Part shown: positions 1 to 13,200 of the stretch, one piece after another
Numbering within the stretch: position 1 is the stretch's first letter
How the letters are laid out: the number at the start of each line of letters is the position of its first letter
NCBI GenBank assembly: GCA_036897095.1
Contig: JAYMSP010000841.1
Span: 1-40,400 of the forward strand
Direction of reading: 5' to 3'
Length of the DNA: 40,400 nt
Source: Plantago elongata
Lineage: Eukaryota; Streptophyta; Magnoliopsida; Lamiales; Plantaginaceae
The notes under the pieces: generated by a model
The model's input: the letters and a program-made list of their open reading frames with translations, nothing else
Database searches by the model: none
What the model was told of the DNA's origin: nothing
Made by a program: the position numbers and the translations under genes

Positions 1-625
1 TGGAGAAGCCACACCCCTCAACTTGCCCCTTTAGTTTGTTTTTAATTTTCTAGTCACCAGTCTAAAGCACCTCCCACCCGCCAACCACCAACCACCTCTC
101 TCGTTATGATTATAAATTTGTGTTTCACTTTATCAAATTTTAGGTTTTTGACAATCATATATACCATATAAGTTAGATATATCATGAAGGCACACTGTTT
201 TCTATAAATCGCTATCTGTGAATTATTTTCCTGCTTAGGTTCTTTCTCAACAAAGCTTGCTTCCCATCAATGTCATTCACATGTCTTGTTTTCCTTATTA
301 TCGTGTATTTCTTCTTTCATTTCTTCCTTCTATTTTCTTAACTGAAGATTAGAGTTGAGGGGTCCATGCCGCCAAGTACAAAGTTTCAAGCATGTTAATG
401 TAAAAAAGAACACTATATCTCAAGTAAAAGCCAGTAACAAAGCCAGCGACTGCAGTCCTGTGGTGTACCTATAAATAATTTCTGGAATATGCATGAAAGC
501 TCCTTGTTATTATCCTGAAGGACCCCTCATGAGCAATTTGTCATCTTCTTATATTTCCTTTTCATAGGTAAGTATTCTTACTGTTTCCTTTATAGATGTT
601 AAAGTAGTGAACTTTCCTTTTGTAG
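1..625. other. No recognisable exon; probably an upstream MSH5 intron
   Basis: This AT-rich stretch lies before the first exon I can assign to MSH5. I compared it in all forward frames with what I remember of the part of MSH5 just N-terminal to the motif SLLHLNKIFEVG and saw no match. It is most simply a large intron, with the 5' exons beyond the left edge. Confidence 0.4.
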
Positions 626-3600
626 AGCATATGCTCGCTGCTCCATCTCAACAAGATATTTGAAGTAGGTGTTTCTGAAACACTTCAAGAGATTTTGAAT
701 CATCTAAACTTGGATATCATTGCAGAGGTAACTGGTTGTCTTCGTGATTAATATTAGTTTTGAGTTCTCTTAGTCTATCTCTGAATTTATACAATTTATG
801 ATCATATTAGTATTAACACCACAGGCTGGCCTTTGCATCTCAGCGGACGTGGCCTTTGTGTATGAACTGGTATGTCGACTATTTTTATATCTTATGTCTT
901 GCTCCCTATTGCCAAGTTTTGGGTGCAAAGTCATTTCCATTTGTATGGTCAGCATTCATGAATGCCCCACATCATTAGATCTTCAATGAAGTTCTACCTC
1001 TTGTTGAGAGTTGAAAGGCAGTACCCTGTGTGTGTACTCTTCTTGTTTAACCTCAAACCCTGTGACCAAGAACAATTGAGCACCGAGTGAGTTATTTCAA
1101 GGAATTCTTTATATTAGAAAGAGCATACAACTCTCCACAAGGTTCTATTATGTTTGGACACCATGAGAAAAAAGGATGATCATCGTGATTGCTAGATCAC
1201 ATAAACATAAATTTATGAGACTTAATTGATATTAAGGCCCATTTTAAATGGAAGCTGTGTTTGGTTGAAGAAACTAATAATACTTAAGGTTTTATTTATT
1301 TATTTATTTAACTGGGTGTACATTTGTAGGTCATGGGCGTCGTTGATGTTAGTCGAAGTAAAGAGAAGGGTTATGAGACGATAGTAAAAGATGGTTTCTG
1401 TGGGGAGGTGCAACGTTCCCACTTTTATGAAACTAACTTAAGAGCATGTCTAATTTACTCAAAACCAGTCTCCCTGATATTTGTGGTTTTAACTTTTAAG
1501 AGCTTCTTTAAATGCAGCTGGATGAACTGAGGCAGATATATGAGCAATTGCCTGATTTTCTTGAGGAGGTGCTGGATTTTGATATACTATTATATCTGAA
1601 GAAATTGTTGAACTTCTAGATGACTCCGGTATTGCATCAGGTCTCATCATTGGAACTTGTGCGATTACCTCATATGTCTGGGAGAAAGAATATCCCTTGC
1701 ATTGTATATATACATCAGATAGGTAGGTGAAGTTTTATGCTGGCTTAAATATTTTAGTGCATTTCACCTGTCATAGCTCAGATATATTTAGGTACTTCTG
1801 ACAATTCGTTTCAGGGACTGCATATGTCTCTTTATTTAATTGAAGTATCATTTCCTTGGAGAGGCCAAAATCGTGTTGATTTGTGTTGCCACTTCCATGA
1901 TACTTCCTCCGTCTGTTTCTTAAAACTTCCTAAGACCTTGATTATCTTTTTTTTTTTTTTTGAGATACGACCTTGATTATCTTTAATTAAGTAATATTAT
2001 CAAACAAATGATATTTGTGGGATATTGGGGTATTATATTGATAAAGTTGTAAATTGCTGAGTAAGTGTGAGATATTGTACTAATTGGTGTGAAAGAAGAG
2101 AGGAAAAGAAGAAGTAATAGATAAATTGGATAAAAACTTTATCTGTATGGCTTGGGAAATTTGTCAGGTAATCCCAAAAATGGAAATCTAGGAAGTTATT
2201 TAAAGAAGGGAGAAGTACCTGGCATAGGTTAGAACTTGGAAGCTCCTTTACTTGACATGGAATAGTGGTCCTTAGAATATGATGGAGCAAAAGTTTTAAA
2301 CTATCTAGAACAGTTGTGTTTTGTGAGGAAAGTCAAGACACCATGTTTTACTTTCGGGATGTATTAGACTGGAATGTCCACCCAGCTGGGCAAAATAGTT
2401 TAGCTGCAACTTTTGGTTGGATCAGCAAGTTTCTACGTTATTGATGAAATCACTTGGACGTTTTTATTGAAATTATCACTAAATATGAAGTTCTTATCTC
2501 TTAATGACGAATTCCCGTGATATCAGATCTATTCCTCCTTTGCTAACATGACATCATTTCCAGGCTACCTGATGTGCATTTTCGAAGAAAAACTTGATGA
2601 CAACACTCTAGATAAACTTCAGGATTTTGAATTTGCTGTAAGTCATGCTTTTTCTTTTTTACTAGCAATATGTAAGTTGTGGACCTACATACTAAGTTAA
2701 CTGTTTGTCACAGCATGCTATCAGCTCAAGCAGCGTATACTGATTGTCTTATTTTGTGTTTTATTCCGCATGTAGTTTTCTGATGAAGACAGTGAGTTGA
2801 AGAAGTTTTTCTATCGCACGGCAAAGACACGTGAACTGGACAATGTTCTAGGGGATATATATCATAAGATTTTGGGTAAGTCGATAGGAACTCTGAGTCA
2901 TTAGCCCCAGGCAATAATGTTTTTGCGGCTATTATTTGTTTTAAACTAAACTCTTGGTCCTGTTATGCTGCATGACTGCTTGTCTATGACCAAGTGCTGC
3001 AAGTGCAGTACTCTTCACAGTTTTTGTATATTAAGCTACCATTCCATACACGTTTTCTTGCATCATTCTGGTTTTACTGCACAAGTTCCATAGCAGATGA
3101 GGCTTTTGTTTCTCACCAATTCTTTTTCACAAGATATGGAGCGAGCTATTACCAGAGACCTTGTCACTCGTATTCTTCAATTCAATGTTCCCATACTTAG
3201 AGCTGTCAGTTTTGCGGCCGAGCTTGACTGGTAACTCCAGTTTCCCGCTTGTTTATCTTTTCATGTCTGCGTTGTTCTTTCTATTTTTCTCCTGATTACT
3301 CTGTAAATTCTTCTCCAGCTCTTTGTCATTAGCATTAGTTGCTCGTCAGAACAACTACGTGAGACCTATTTTGACTTCCGAAAGTGTTCTTGATATAAGA
3401 AATGGAAGGTCTGAGCTGCTATTCCTTTTGAAGCATAATGTTATTATTTACAATTTGATGCAATTATGAAGATTTTCTCTTGTTTCCAGGCATGTTTTGC
3501 AGGAAATGACAGTCGATACATTCATTCCAAATGACACAAAGATTCTGGATGAAGGTTTTTTCTTTTTTTCTTTCTTTTCCTGTGTCTTTCTCTACCTCAA

Positions 3601-6600
3601 CCCGCTTCCTATATAATAAACAGAGAATAATTTTAATATTATAAAACAGTTGATTAACACATGTATGCAGGAAGAATCAATATCATTACTGGGCCCAATT
3701 ATTCTGGGAAAAGCATCTACATAAAGCAGGTTGGTAAGAAATGACTTCTGTAGATCTAAGACTTTCACCTTCATGGAGATGCTTTGCATTCGTTTCCTTA
3801 GTCAGATCTATTTTCTAATCTATGGCAGTTTTAGCCAGGACTTCTTTACTTCCACTACATTAGCAGTCTACTTGGGTGAATCAACCTATTATGAAAGTGT
3901 ATGCTAATTGCAGTACATTTTTTTTTGTGACTGTAATGGAAGAAAGTGATGCTTATTTTCTAGATTAATTATGTACTATCTGATGAATCAAATGAAATGT
4001 ATATCGTCCAAAGGATCCAAGAATTCACTACCAGCTACACATCAGGTCATGTTGGTTCATGTTTGCAGATAGTTTCTGGTTTGTCTCGGAGAACAAAAAG
4101 TGAAAGTGGGCTGAACAGCATGTTTTAATTATCAGACCCTTCATGCATATGTTTATCTTTCAGGTAGCACTGATTGTTTTCCTCTCCCATGTCGGAAGCT
4201 TTGTACCAGCTGATGCAGCTACTGTGGGTTTAACAGATAGGTATAACCCTCGTCCAATTTTCTCACTATAATATCCTATCAGGAGGAAAATGTTTTTATT
4301 TATATGGTCAACAATGATACTACAATCATTTCAATAGGATATTTTGTGCAACTGGAAGCAAGTTCATGACAGCTGAACAATCAACTTTTATGATTGACCT
4401 CCAACAAGTTGGCATGATGTTGAGGTACGCTGGTAAACTTCAGATGGAGGATATCTGAGTTGGAAACTGTACAGAATTTTTCTCCTACCGCCTCCTTTAT
4501 TATACGGTGGTGGGTTGATATTGCATGAATGAGGAATGAGATCCCTATTGATGATTGTGTTACACTTACTATGCATATTTGATTCACGAAAGCATCCTTA
4601 TTATTAACTATATCTTTTCCAACAAAGGCATGCAAGTTCTCGGTCTTTATGTCTGCTGGATGAATTCGGAAAGGGAACTCTTTCAGAAGGTTAGCATCTT
4701 AAAATGCACATTTTTATAGTGTTTGTAATTGATATATTTAAACTTGCTGCATATCACGTGCCAGATGGCATTGGTCTCCTCGGTGGAACGATAAATTACT
4801 TTGCCTCGTATGAAAATCCTCCAAAGGTATGACATCCTTTTAATGACTTAGATCCATGCAATCTAAGATGTGATTACCTGAAAAGTTCCCTTGACTTTCC
4901 CCCATGCTTGAGTCATTAACTGGAATGCATGGATTCATTAAGAATTTATAGTTGACACATTATATACAAGTGCGGAGATTCCTTCTGCAACTGTATAAAT
5001 TTAAAGTAGCCAGACTTTTAAAAAATATTGGCCATTTTAATGATTTATTTCTCACATCCCATCAAATTCTGGTCAAGATAACTAATAAACTTTGAGATAT
5101 TACCCTCGCACTCACACAAAGCTCTTTACATATGTTGAGCTTGCATTGTGTTTGAATCATAGGATTATCAGTTATTCACATATATTTCATAATTTCTTGT
5201 GTTACAACGTTTCACCGTATCTTTTCGAGCCTGTATCACGTTGAGAATCACATGGAACCCTTATTACTTATATGTTTCCCTCGTAGAATCTATGTGAGTG
5301 GTTACTTTTCTGTACATGTTCCACACTTCTGCAGGTTCTGATTTGTACTCACTTGAGTGAGATTTTCGAAAACAGCTATCTGCAGGAGGTAGGTTATATT
5401 CTGCCCATTCTGTTGTAAGAATTAGCATTCATTCGAATTATTTTGGGCTGCTATGTCACAAGCAGTATTTACTGCCTGCAGTCAGGCAAGATCAAGTATT
5501 ATTCCATGAGTGTGTTAAGCCCGAATGATCAAACTACACATGTGGAAGACATTGTTTTTCTATATAGGTATGTATGTATGGTTAATCATAGACAAGTTTG
5601 CTTTAATTATAGTGGAAATGTAATATCTGAATTGATTTGCCCGCTCCTTAGTTATTAATCGTGGACTTATGGATGTATGATGTATCTAAAGAAATCATAG
5701 TCACCATGGATCAATAGGAGAAAATACTTCACATTGAAATTGATGGCTAATTTCTATATTCCACTGAATTTCTATGCAACTATGCAGTTTTACAGCATAA
5801 TGTCTGCTAGTTACATCCAAATGCTTCAGTACATCATTCTTGTTTGTTTGCCCAAGTCTAAATATCGTTAAGCCATTCGTCTTACTCTTGGTAGGTTGAT
5901 TCCTGGGAGAGCACTTCTTAGCTATGGTGAGTTGTTCCGCCACTCATAAATGTCACTAAAGGTCCATGGTTCTCTTCCCTGAAGCTCACTTGCCATATTT
6001 GTCTTGCAGGATTACACTGTGCGGTGCTGGCAGGTGTGTTTTTAATTCCGTCTTGAAAATAAATGAATAGTTTGTAATGAGATCATCTCAATTCAGAACC
6101 ATTTTATTGTCAATCTGGCCTGGAACCTTAGGTTCGAGACAATTCCTGAACTCTATCATGCCTGATGAATACTCAATATCAATTTCACATCTTTTTGCAC
6201 TCACCCTTTGTGTTTTCTTTGTTGAGTTCTCTCTCTGAGTTAGTCTTGAACTCAATTAAAAAGTATGTTGGGAATTTTTAGTTGGTTTTTTTATGTGCTT
6301 AGCTTGACGAAGATGAACAAACAGGTAACATATTGTCCTACTCCTAGTTCATTATCAATCACCAAATTGTTGCTGGGTGTTTACCTCAAAAGTGGCAAAT
6401 TGGCAACTCAAAAGTGGCAAATTGGCAATAATCTTACAAGCTGCACATTTCAAAGTTGGCAGTTATGGACCATTGTTTAACATGAACATACAGCCCTATA
6501 AATTCACTGCTTATTGGAAATTGACTGGCCTATAACATTAACATTAATCATACAAGCTGCAATGTAGGCCGTCGTAGTTGATTGACTGACATTTGTAAAT

Positions 6601-7030
6601 TGTCACTGCAGACTTTGTCGGTGCAGCTGATATTCTCCTTAATTGACACCCTTTGATGTATGTATCAGGCATTCCAGAGGAAGTGATAAGCAGAGCAGCA
6701 TCTATACTGCAGGCTATTGGAAATAATGAGTATTACGAGCGCCTATGCCATGAGAGTATATCCTCTCAGGATCAGCAAAATAAGGTGCACAAAGGTTTTT
6801 CGCAATCAAATTTAGAGAACGGGGTATATATCTCTCAGCAATTGAGTCATGCTAAATGAATGCAGGAAGCTGTGGAGAAGATGTTACATTTTGATACTTC
6901 ACATGGCGATCTACTTCTTTTCTTTGACGAAATATTTCCTCCACATGATCAGAATCACCCAAGTTCTCAAATATCTCAGCCTGCTTCGGCTCACAGATCA
7001 TCTCAACCCGTAGCAGACATGATGGAGTGA
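626..7030 (+). CDS. MSH5: DNA mismatch repair protein MSH5, 5'-partial (21 exons)
   Basis: MSH5 pairs with MSH4 as MutS-gamma, a nuclear heterodimer that stabilises recombination intermediates and promotes meiotic crossovers; it does not repair mismatches. Exons I place: 626-727, 825-869, 1330-1407, 1518-1568, 1641-1722, 2564-2637, 2776-2875, 3134-3230, 3319-3408, 3490-3554, 3671-3733, 4168-4240, 4338-4424, 4628-4689, 4765-4826, 5335-5388, 5482-5567, 5895-5926, 6010-6033, 6669-6784, 6866-7030. All phases join and give 535 residues with stop TGA at 7028. Seen: Walker A GPNYSGKS (3691-3714), AEQSTFMIDLQQVGMMLR (signature loop), Walker B SLCLLDEFGKGT (about 4644-4675), ICTHLSEIFENS, and LLSYGLHCAVLAGIPEEV (C-terminal helix-turn-helix). 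Plant MSH5 is about 800 residues, so roughly the first 270 (lever/connector part) are missing, off the left edge. The donors of exons 3 and 4 (GAG|GTGCAA, GAG|GTGCTG) are weak. Family assignment is very secure; single splice sites are inferred. Confidence 0.95.
1903..2215. mobile_element. Stowaway-like (Tc1/mariner) MITE in an MSH5 intron
   Basis: The left end reads TA|CTTCCTCCGTCTGTTTC and the right end reads AAAGAAGGGAGAAG|TA. These are inverted relatives of each other and of the plant Stowaway terminus CTCCCTCCGTC. A TA dinucleotide flanks both ends, as expected for Tc1/mariner insertion. The 313-bp interior is AT-rich with no transposase and repeats ACCTTGATTATCTTT on both sides of a T-run near 1960. 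It lies in the intron between exons 1641-1722 and 2564-2637. Confidence 0.7.
6385..6428. repeat. 22-bp perfect tandem duplication in an MSH5 intron
   Basis: The 22-bp unit that begins CTCAAAAGTGGCAAATTGG occurs twice, head to tail and without mismatch, in the intron before exon 6669-6784. It looks like a recent replication-slippage duplication with no evident role. Confidence 0.85.
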
Positions 7031-8246
7031 TTCTGTGTAACTTCTTCATGCCTATTTGTGGCCTTCATGGAGTGGTGACATGTTGTATTCATATTGTAAT
7101 TAAGCTTAGAATAGCTACTCAAACCAAAATTCATAAATTCCATTACTGGCCTCTGATATGGGTCTGGTCCGGCTCATATTTGTGCATTGTTGAGCAGATG
7201 CTTCAAGTCCCACTACCCCCCTAAATAGTTCTAATGCAAACATCATGAATTAGATACAGGAACGAAAGACAACTTTTACTAAATACCGGACGCATTTTTA
7301 TATATTGCAAACAACATCACAACTATTGTAATTCATAAAATGGTCCTATAATTATAAATAATTACAATTTTACCTACAAAAACATCTCAACATGTTTATT
7401 TGATCAAATCATGTTATCCGAACAAATAAATTGAAAAAAAACTTTGAAAAAACATGAAGAATGAACACGAAGAACGAAAAAGACGAAGAATGAACACGAA
7501 GAACGACATGAAGATCCATCACCGGAGCTCCAGCCGGAGTTGGAGCTTTGGCCATTACTCCGACCAGGCTGATTGGAACTTTAAAAAAAATATAAAAAAA
7601 GAATTGAACACTTCCGTCCTGGCCAGATCGAAGTTATATTTTTAATTATGTTTAAAGTTAGTTAATTTCATTATTAAATAATTAAATAAATATTAATGAC
7701 TACGAATGTGAATTATAATAATATAAAGATCTCAAATTTATTATTATTTGTAAAGTATGACTATTAATTTTATAATATTAATTTTTATTACTTTATGGTA
7801 TTGTAGTGTATATACGGTCATATATTTTCGAAGATGTGATAATTTGATAAGTTTTATGAAAAATGACACTAATTTTATATTTATATAATTTATTGAACCT
7901 TTTGTAATATATAAAAATGTGTCATGCGTTTGGTAAAAACAGTCATGCGTTTAACAATTCCATTGGATATCACAATCTGTGCTAATACAAGAAAAACGAA
8001 GAGCGAACATCATCAATTGATACGACACAGTGGAGATCCTCTAATGATAACACGTCATTCAATTAAGTAGCGATCCAATCGATTAGGTTCCTGTACATAT
8101 TATTCAGTTGGTTCATAAAGAAGTTTGCATTGTATTTCAATTTCTGTTTCTGAAATATTTGGTGCACTTCGAATGCCTCATTTAAACTGTGTTGGCATTG
8201 TTGTATTAGTGTTAGTTTCAAAAAACTTTGTGTAATTAAACAAATT
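7031..8246. other. MSH5 3' flank and AT-rich intergenic DNA
   Basis: After the MSH5 stop there is a plausible 3' UTR of a few hundred bases, then strongly AT-rich DNA. A short open stretch near 7454-7645 is built from a repeated GAATGAACACGAAGAACGA-type string and shows no known domain. I do not regard it as a gene. Confidence 0.5.
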
Positions 8247-8251
8247 GCGGG

Positions 8252-8294
<43 letters not shown>

Positions 8295-8319
8295 GCGTGT
8301 TCGATCCACGCTCACCGCA
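8247..8319 (+). tRNA. tRNA-Phe (anticodon GAA)
   Basis: This 73-nt sequence folds as a standard cloverleaf. The acceptor arms GCGGGGA and TCACCGC (with an internal G-T type pair) pair around the body, followed by discriminator A. The A box is TAGCTCAGTTGGGAGAG and the B box GTTCGATCC. The anticodon GAA lies at 8280-8282 inside the loop CTGAAGA. There is no intron and no encoded CCA, as expected for a nuclear plant gene. A CAA motif at 8241-8243 just upstream and a T-rich run after 8319 fit polymerase III initiation and termination. It matches the plant nuclear tRNA-Phe as I know it and appears intact. Confidence 0.97.
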
Positions 8320-9406
8320 ATTAATTTTATGTTTTACTGGATTTTTAATTTTCAGATTGAATAATTTCACAGTAAAACAGTACTACTTTACTAACTAAAA
8401 TATAACATCCCAAAAAAGTATATTGTTCAATTATGGTCATCAAATTAATTCTATTATAAGCATTAAATTAAAAATATTGTGTCTTATTTCAATTATAGTA
8501 AACTTTTGGATGCAAAATTTACCATGAACTCCAAAGTAGAAGTCCAGATTACTTTAGGCAGCTCACTTCGTCCGAGCTCCCTACTTGGGCTCACTGCCAT
8601 ATATAGACATTTTACTTGTTTGGGATTCAACTTAGTCCTCCTATTCATCAATTTAGATGATATTAAGGTATGTGTCTGGTAACTCAAAATAGTATAATTA
8701 CTCAATTATTTCTCCGCTAAATAATTATCGATAATTTTCTATCCTAATCTTAAACTTCTTTACTTTTTCAATCAATTTTACAATGTTAAATCAATCAAAT
8801 AATATTTAAGCCAATCAAATAACATTAAAAACTATCAGACTCATATATCACTTCCTTCTTACGCACGTCACTTTATTCTTACAAACATATATACAACTCT
8901 ATCAACCCTATAAATTTTAACTATATTTCAACACCATTTTATATAACTCACTTTGTAATTCAATTACTATTCATCAACTAAAAATTTCCTCTAACTCATA
9001 ATTTTTTAACAAACAACCTGTTACACTTCTACTTCAGACCGGTGAAGTATATAAAAGTAAGGTTTGAATGAAGAGAGGAACCACCACAAACTTGAATACC
9101 GACACTGTTATCAGTATCATACAGCTCTAAAACGAGCTACCCACACCAGCCTCCGAGTATATGTTGCTTCACTGATGGCTAAAGGAGATCAAAGAGCAAG
9201 ACCATTGATTGACTCAAAATATAGAGCCCATATGAGGTAGCTCCGACCAAGCTTCGTACCTGAACTCACATCAATTAAGCCATAAAAACACCCTCAACTA
9301 CTTGAAGAAATGGAATAGTGAAGACCTCATTGATCCAGAGAACTATGTGCCTAGTGAGCACCCCGAAACGAGCTCCTCAAGAGACATCCTTACACCGAAA
9401 TTTAAT
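8320..9406. other. Intergenic DNA, no gene recognised
   Basis: AT-rich to about 9010, then more balanced in composition. The segment 9050-9406 has no long open frame or domain I can recognise. On the minus strand it lies just beyond the 3' end of the LTR-like sequence at 9407-9916, so it may be old flanking or transposon-derived DNA. Confidence 0.4.
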
Positions 9407-9916
9407 TGTTGGAGTATGAACACCAAGGAACATGAAGTACAATATAGAGAAAAGTGAGTCAAAAATTCACGATCGTCCGGAAGCCATTATCGTTTGGAAT
9501 TGGAGCCCACTTAGAAAATACTAGACGAATGAGCTCCATGCAAGAACAACATACGACTATTTTCTACTAAGGGCTGACTGCCCATTTGCTGGTGAAGTGA
9601 GAAATGAAAACGTCAATCTAAGTAGTATATGTACAAACCTGTGTCAATGAAATATTGTCACATACCCCTTAACATTTACTATTCCTGTGGGCTTGTGCAA
9701 GGTAGCCCAACCCACTTGCATCACATTAGCCGTTGCAAATAATGTGCGGTTTTGAACAAAAATACCGATAAACAATAAAGAAATTCTCACTTAAAATTTA
9801 ATAATTATCTTTACAAAGATACTTATCTTCTACAACAATACTTGGAAACTAGACTTAGAATATGTAAAATAATTCCAAACATATGAATCAAGAAAACGGG
9901 CTAACACGTCCCAACA
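9407..9916 (-). mobile_element. Copia-type LTR (probable 3' LTR) with polypurine tract
   Basis: Read on the minus strand, this 510-bp block starts TGTTGGGACGTGTTAGCCCG and ends ACTCCAACA, so it carries the TG...CA ends and the short TGTTGG/CCAACA inverted termini typical of Ty1/copia LTRs. Immediately upstream on that strand is TTTGCTCTGGGGGG, a good polypurine tract, which would make this a 3' LTR. I see no internal coding region, primer-binding site, second LTR or target duplication, so it is a truncated remnant. The call rests on terminal structure only. Confidence 0.55.
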
Positions 9917-10013
9917 CCCCCCAGAGCAAACTCCCGCATCCTCCTCTACTGTGTTAGTGTGTGCAGTAAAGTGTAATAATTGTAGTTATGTCAATTTCTT
10001 TCTTTAATAAAAG

Positions 10014-10085
10014 TAATGATTGTAGTAATATGGATCTTAAGAAAAAAAAAAGAAAAAGTAAATTAATGATTGTAGTAATATGGAT
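10014..10085. repeat. 22-bp direct repeat upstream of the bromodomain gene
   Basis: TAATGATTGTAGTAATATGG plus AT occurs at 10014-10035 and again at 10064-10085, about 200 bp before the start codon of the bromodomain gene. It may be a local duplication in the promoter; no known cis-element is implied. Confidence 0.8.
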
Positions 10086-10269
10086 TAAAATTGAGAGTGG
10101 AAAAGTAGTCTAGTAAAACAGTAAACCTTGAGAAAAGAGAGTAACAGTAAAAAAATCTTCCAAATGTGAAGAGGGTTTAAGACTTTTACCTCCCTTTTTC
10201 TAGAGAGAGAAAGCATCAAAGCAGACTAGTACTCTACTACTACTACACTATCATCACCAGCAGGCGAAA

Positions 10270-13200
10270 ATGGACCACACTGTGAGGAGGAGAATGAGGG
10301 GCAGACCACGTAAGCTCGACTCTCCGGCGCCTGAGCCGCCCTCCGTCCGCCGCAGCCTCCGCCCTCGGAGTCTCAAGTGCGTCCTCAATCTCGACGACTA
10401 CTTCGACGACGATGATGACCTCTTCGAAGACGATTTCGAAGACCATACCCGTAAGAAGAAGAAGCTCGACCACCTCCTAAACCTCCATAGATACTCCAAC
10501 GACTCGAAGAAGAAGCACGGCCGTACTCGCCACGTTGACCTAGGGTACGATTCGCCGGAGATCTCGGACGAGGACAGGCGGCCGTTGAAGAAGGGGAAAG
10601 TTTACGAAACGGAGGAGGAGGATGAGGTTTATCGTGAGGAGAGTAGTTGTAATGAGGATGAAGAAGATGAGGTCAATTGATTGTTTGTTTGTTTGTTTGT
10701 GTGTTTGATTTGATTTGAATTGAATTGAGTTTGATAGATGCTGTACTTGCACATTTCCATGTGTTTGAAACATAGTTTATTCTGCTTGTAGACTAGGGGA
10801 GAATAGAGTATTCACTTCACTACCATTTACTACTAGTATTTATTGCTCTACTTGATGTTTAGTTTGTTTGCTGACTTTAAATGGAAGTCTGATGATTCGG
10901 CTGGTTTTTGCAGGGTAGATACGGAAAGCCGGACTGCATTGAAACGGAACAAGGCTCACCAGCAGGTTTGCTTTCATAATTATTTGTCTTGATAAGTAAA
11001 GCACCATGTGGTTCTGCTGTATATGTTTATGTTTGTGGTGAATTTGCTGTGCTTATGTGTTATGTTTTGCAGGGACACCGCTGCCTGACAAGAAAGTGTT
11101 GGAGTTGATTGTGGATAAACTTCAGAAGTAGGTTTTGTATGCTATCTGTTGACGGATAGATGTGAAACGAGTTATGAATGCACTTATTAATGTTGTTATT
11201 CCTTTTTTACAGGAAGGATATTTATGGTGTGTATGCTGAACCGGCTGATCCTGAAGAGGTAAGTAAGTGAGAAGTTGTTGTCAGGATGCACTGGCAGTGG
11301 TACTATACTTGGTCTTTGAACGTGGTAGTTTTTGTTTTCTGTTTAGCTTCCAGATTACTATGACAGGATTAAGAATCCGATGGACTTTGCCACTTTGAGG
11401 AAGAAGTTGAGCAATGGAGCATATGCCACCTTGGAACAATTTGAGGTGGGTGTTGGTTTCCCCATTTTGTTTGGTTTCCGTATGTCAAACAGAGGATGTT
11501 CTTGCATTCTCTCATTCAGTATTTGGTGTTTGCATCAACCATCTGTCTTTCCTCCGTGCCATATATTATGTCTACAAACTCTAAGTTTCCTATATTATGG
11601 TTTTATGCGTATCTGAATATTCCATCTAAGAAATGATGCATTGAGTTTGCCCATTAATGATATCAATTGCTGCACGGCTCCATAAATACTCCATCATAGT
11701 GCTTTTTTAATGAGTAAAATGTCTGCATGCATTTTACAACTGGCAAACTGAAACTTATATTAGTCCAGAGAGAGACTAGGAAAGGGATTACATGAACCGA
11801 CTGCACTACTTTGTTTTGCCTCACTCCGACATTTAATAGACTAATCCGAGTAGTCAACTCATGCAATGAAGATGAGGTTTTTAAGATGAACACTTGGTAG
11901 TGAAGCCCTTGAAAATGCTCAATCAGTGCAAAGCTGGCTTTACTACATCAAAACATTATTTTAGTTCTTTTATTAGTGAAAGCTCCACTCCAAAAATATC
12001 TGCATGTATTCCTTCATTCTATGTGTCGATAAGTTTCATCACATGAATTTAGGATGATATGATCATTCATTAATTGACCAATGCAAATTCCCTACACTTA
12101 GCAGGATTCCATTATCTGATCAATATGATATTTTAGGAATTGTCACAATATAGAATTTTAGATTTGTTGCCCGAAGAAGACTTGGCTAGAAGTTATGCAT
12201 AAAGATATGAGGTTAAGGGAATGAATGAAAGTATAGTTAAGAGGAGTTGCATGTGGAGAAGATTAAAAAATTTCATGTGACCAGACGCGACTCTTTTATT
12301 GGTTCATGCCGTGTACCCTATTATCATTGAAATAAATGTCTCAATTGGTTTGATTTGGTTTAGAGGACTTGAGATTGTTTGCACTTGTGATATTTCTTGT
12401 CCACCAGACTGTAAGGTCTGCTATAGTTTAAGTGTGCCAAGCTCTAGGAGATAACTTTGTCCTGCATGGTTTAGTTATATTTACTTCAGTTAACCTTGAC
12501 TAAATATAAATTTATGAAATGCAGCAAATGCAATTCGACTATTTCATTCTAGTACAATTTACAAAGTGCAGCAAATAGAATTAGAGTGCTTCATTCTCCG
12601 AAAAAAGGCTAAGACAGTTTCTCCTTAAATTATCATACAATGTACAATTTACAATCGCGTACGTTTTTATGGCAAGGAAACAAACGGGTTGTTTGGAAGT
12701 TGCAACAGCTTATAAGTTGCAAACTGAACACTTAATTAAGGAGAAACTGAATTTTGAGTAGTCCCGAACTAGAAAAAAAGGAGGCAGATTTTCTTATATT
12801 AAGCTGGATAACTACAAATTGCAGAAGATGGATTGGACCTCGTGCAACTTCGTTGTTACCAAAAATAATTTGGGTTTATTGTCTTATGTTACTATAAAAT
12901 GGTTCTGCAAACACCCAGAAATTGTCTAATAGTAAAACATTTTTCCCAACTCCTTATATTAAGCTCCTTAAAATAATTTGAATCTGTTTTAAACACCCCA
13001 TAGTCTTTAATATACTTGTGTTATCGTACTCTCGCTAAAAACAGCAGTACGGGTTTGTTCTATGGACATGATTCTTGTGTCTGTTTATGCTCTAAATTGA
13101 TGTCCTTTTCCTCAATTGAGTTCAGGTAATGTCATTCAACAACTTTACCTTGTACTGGAGCATAATATCTCAAACGCGTGTTGGTGAACATGCCTAATTT

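Noticed and set aside
7454-7645. Open stretch starting MKNEHEERKRRR downstream of MSH5
   Set aside because: It is made of a repeated AT-rich string, has no recognisable domain, and lies in non-coding surroundings.
12685-13002. Possible transposon in intron 5 of the bromodomain gene
   Set aside because: The inverted ends match only loosely and no target duplication was found.
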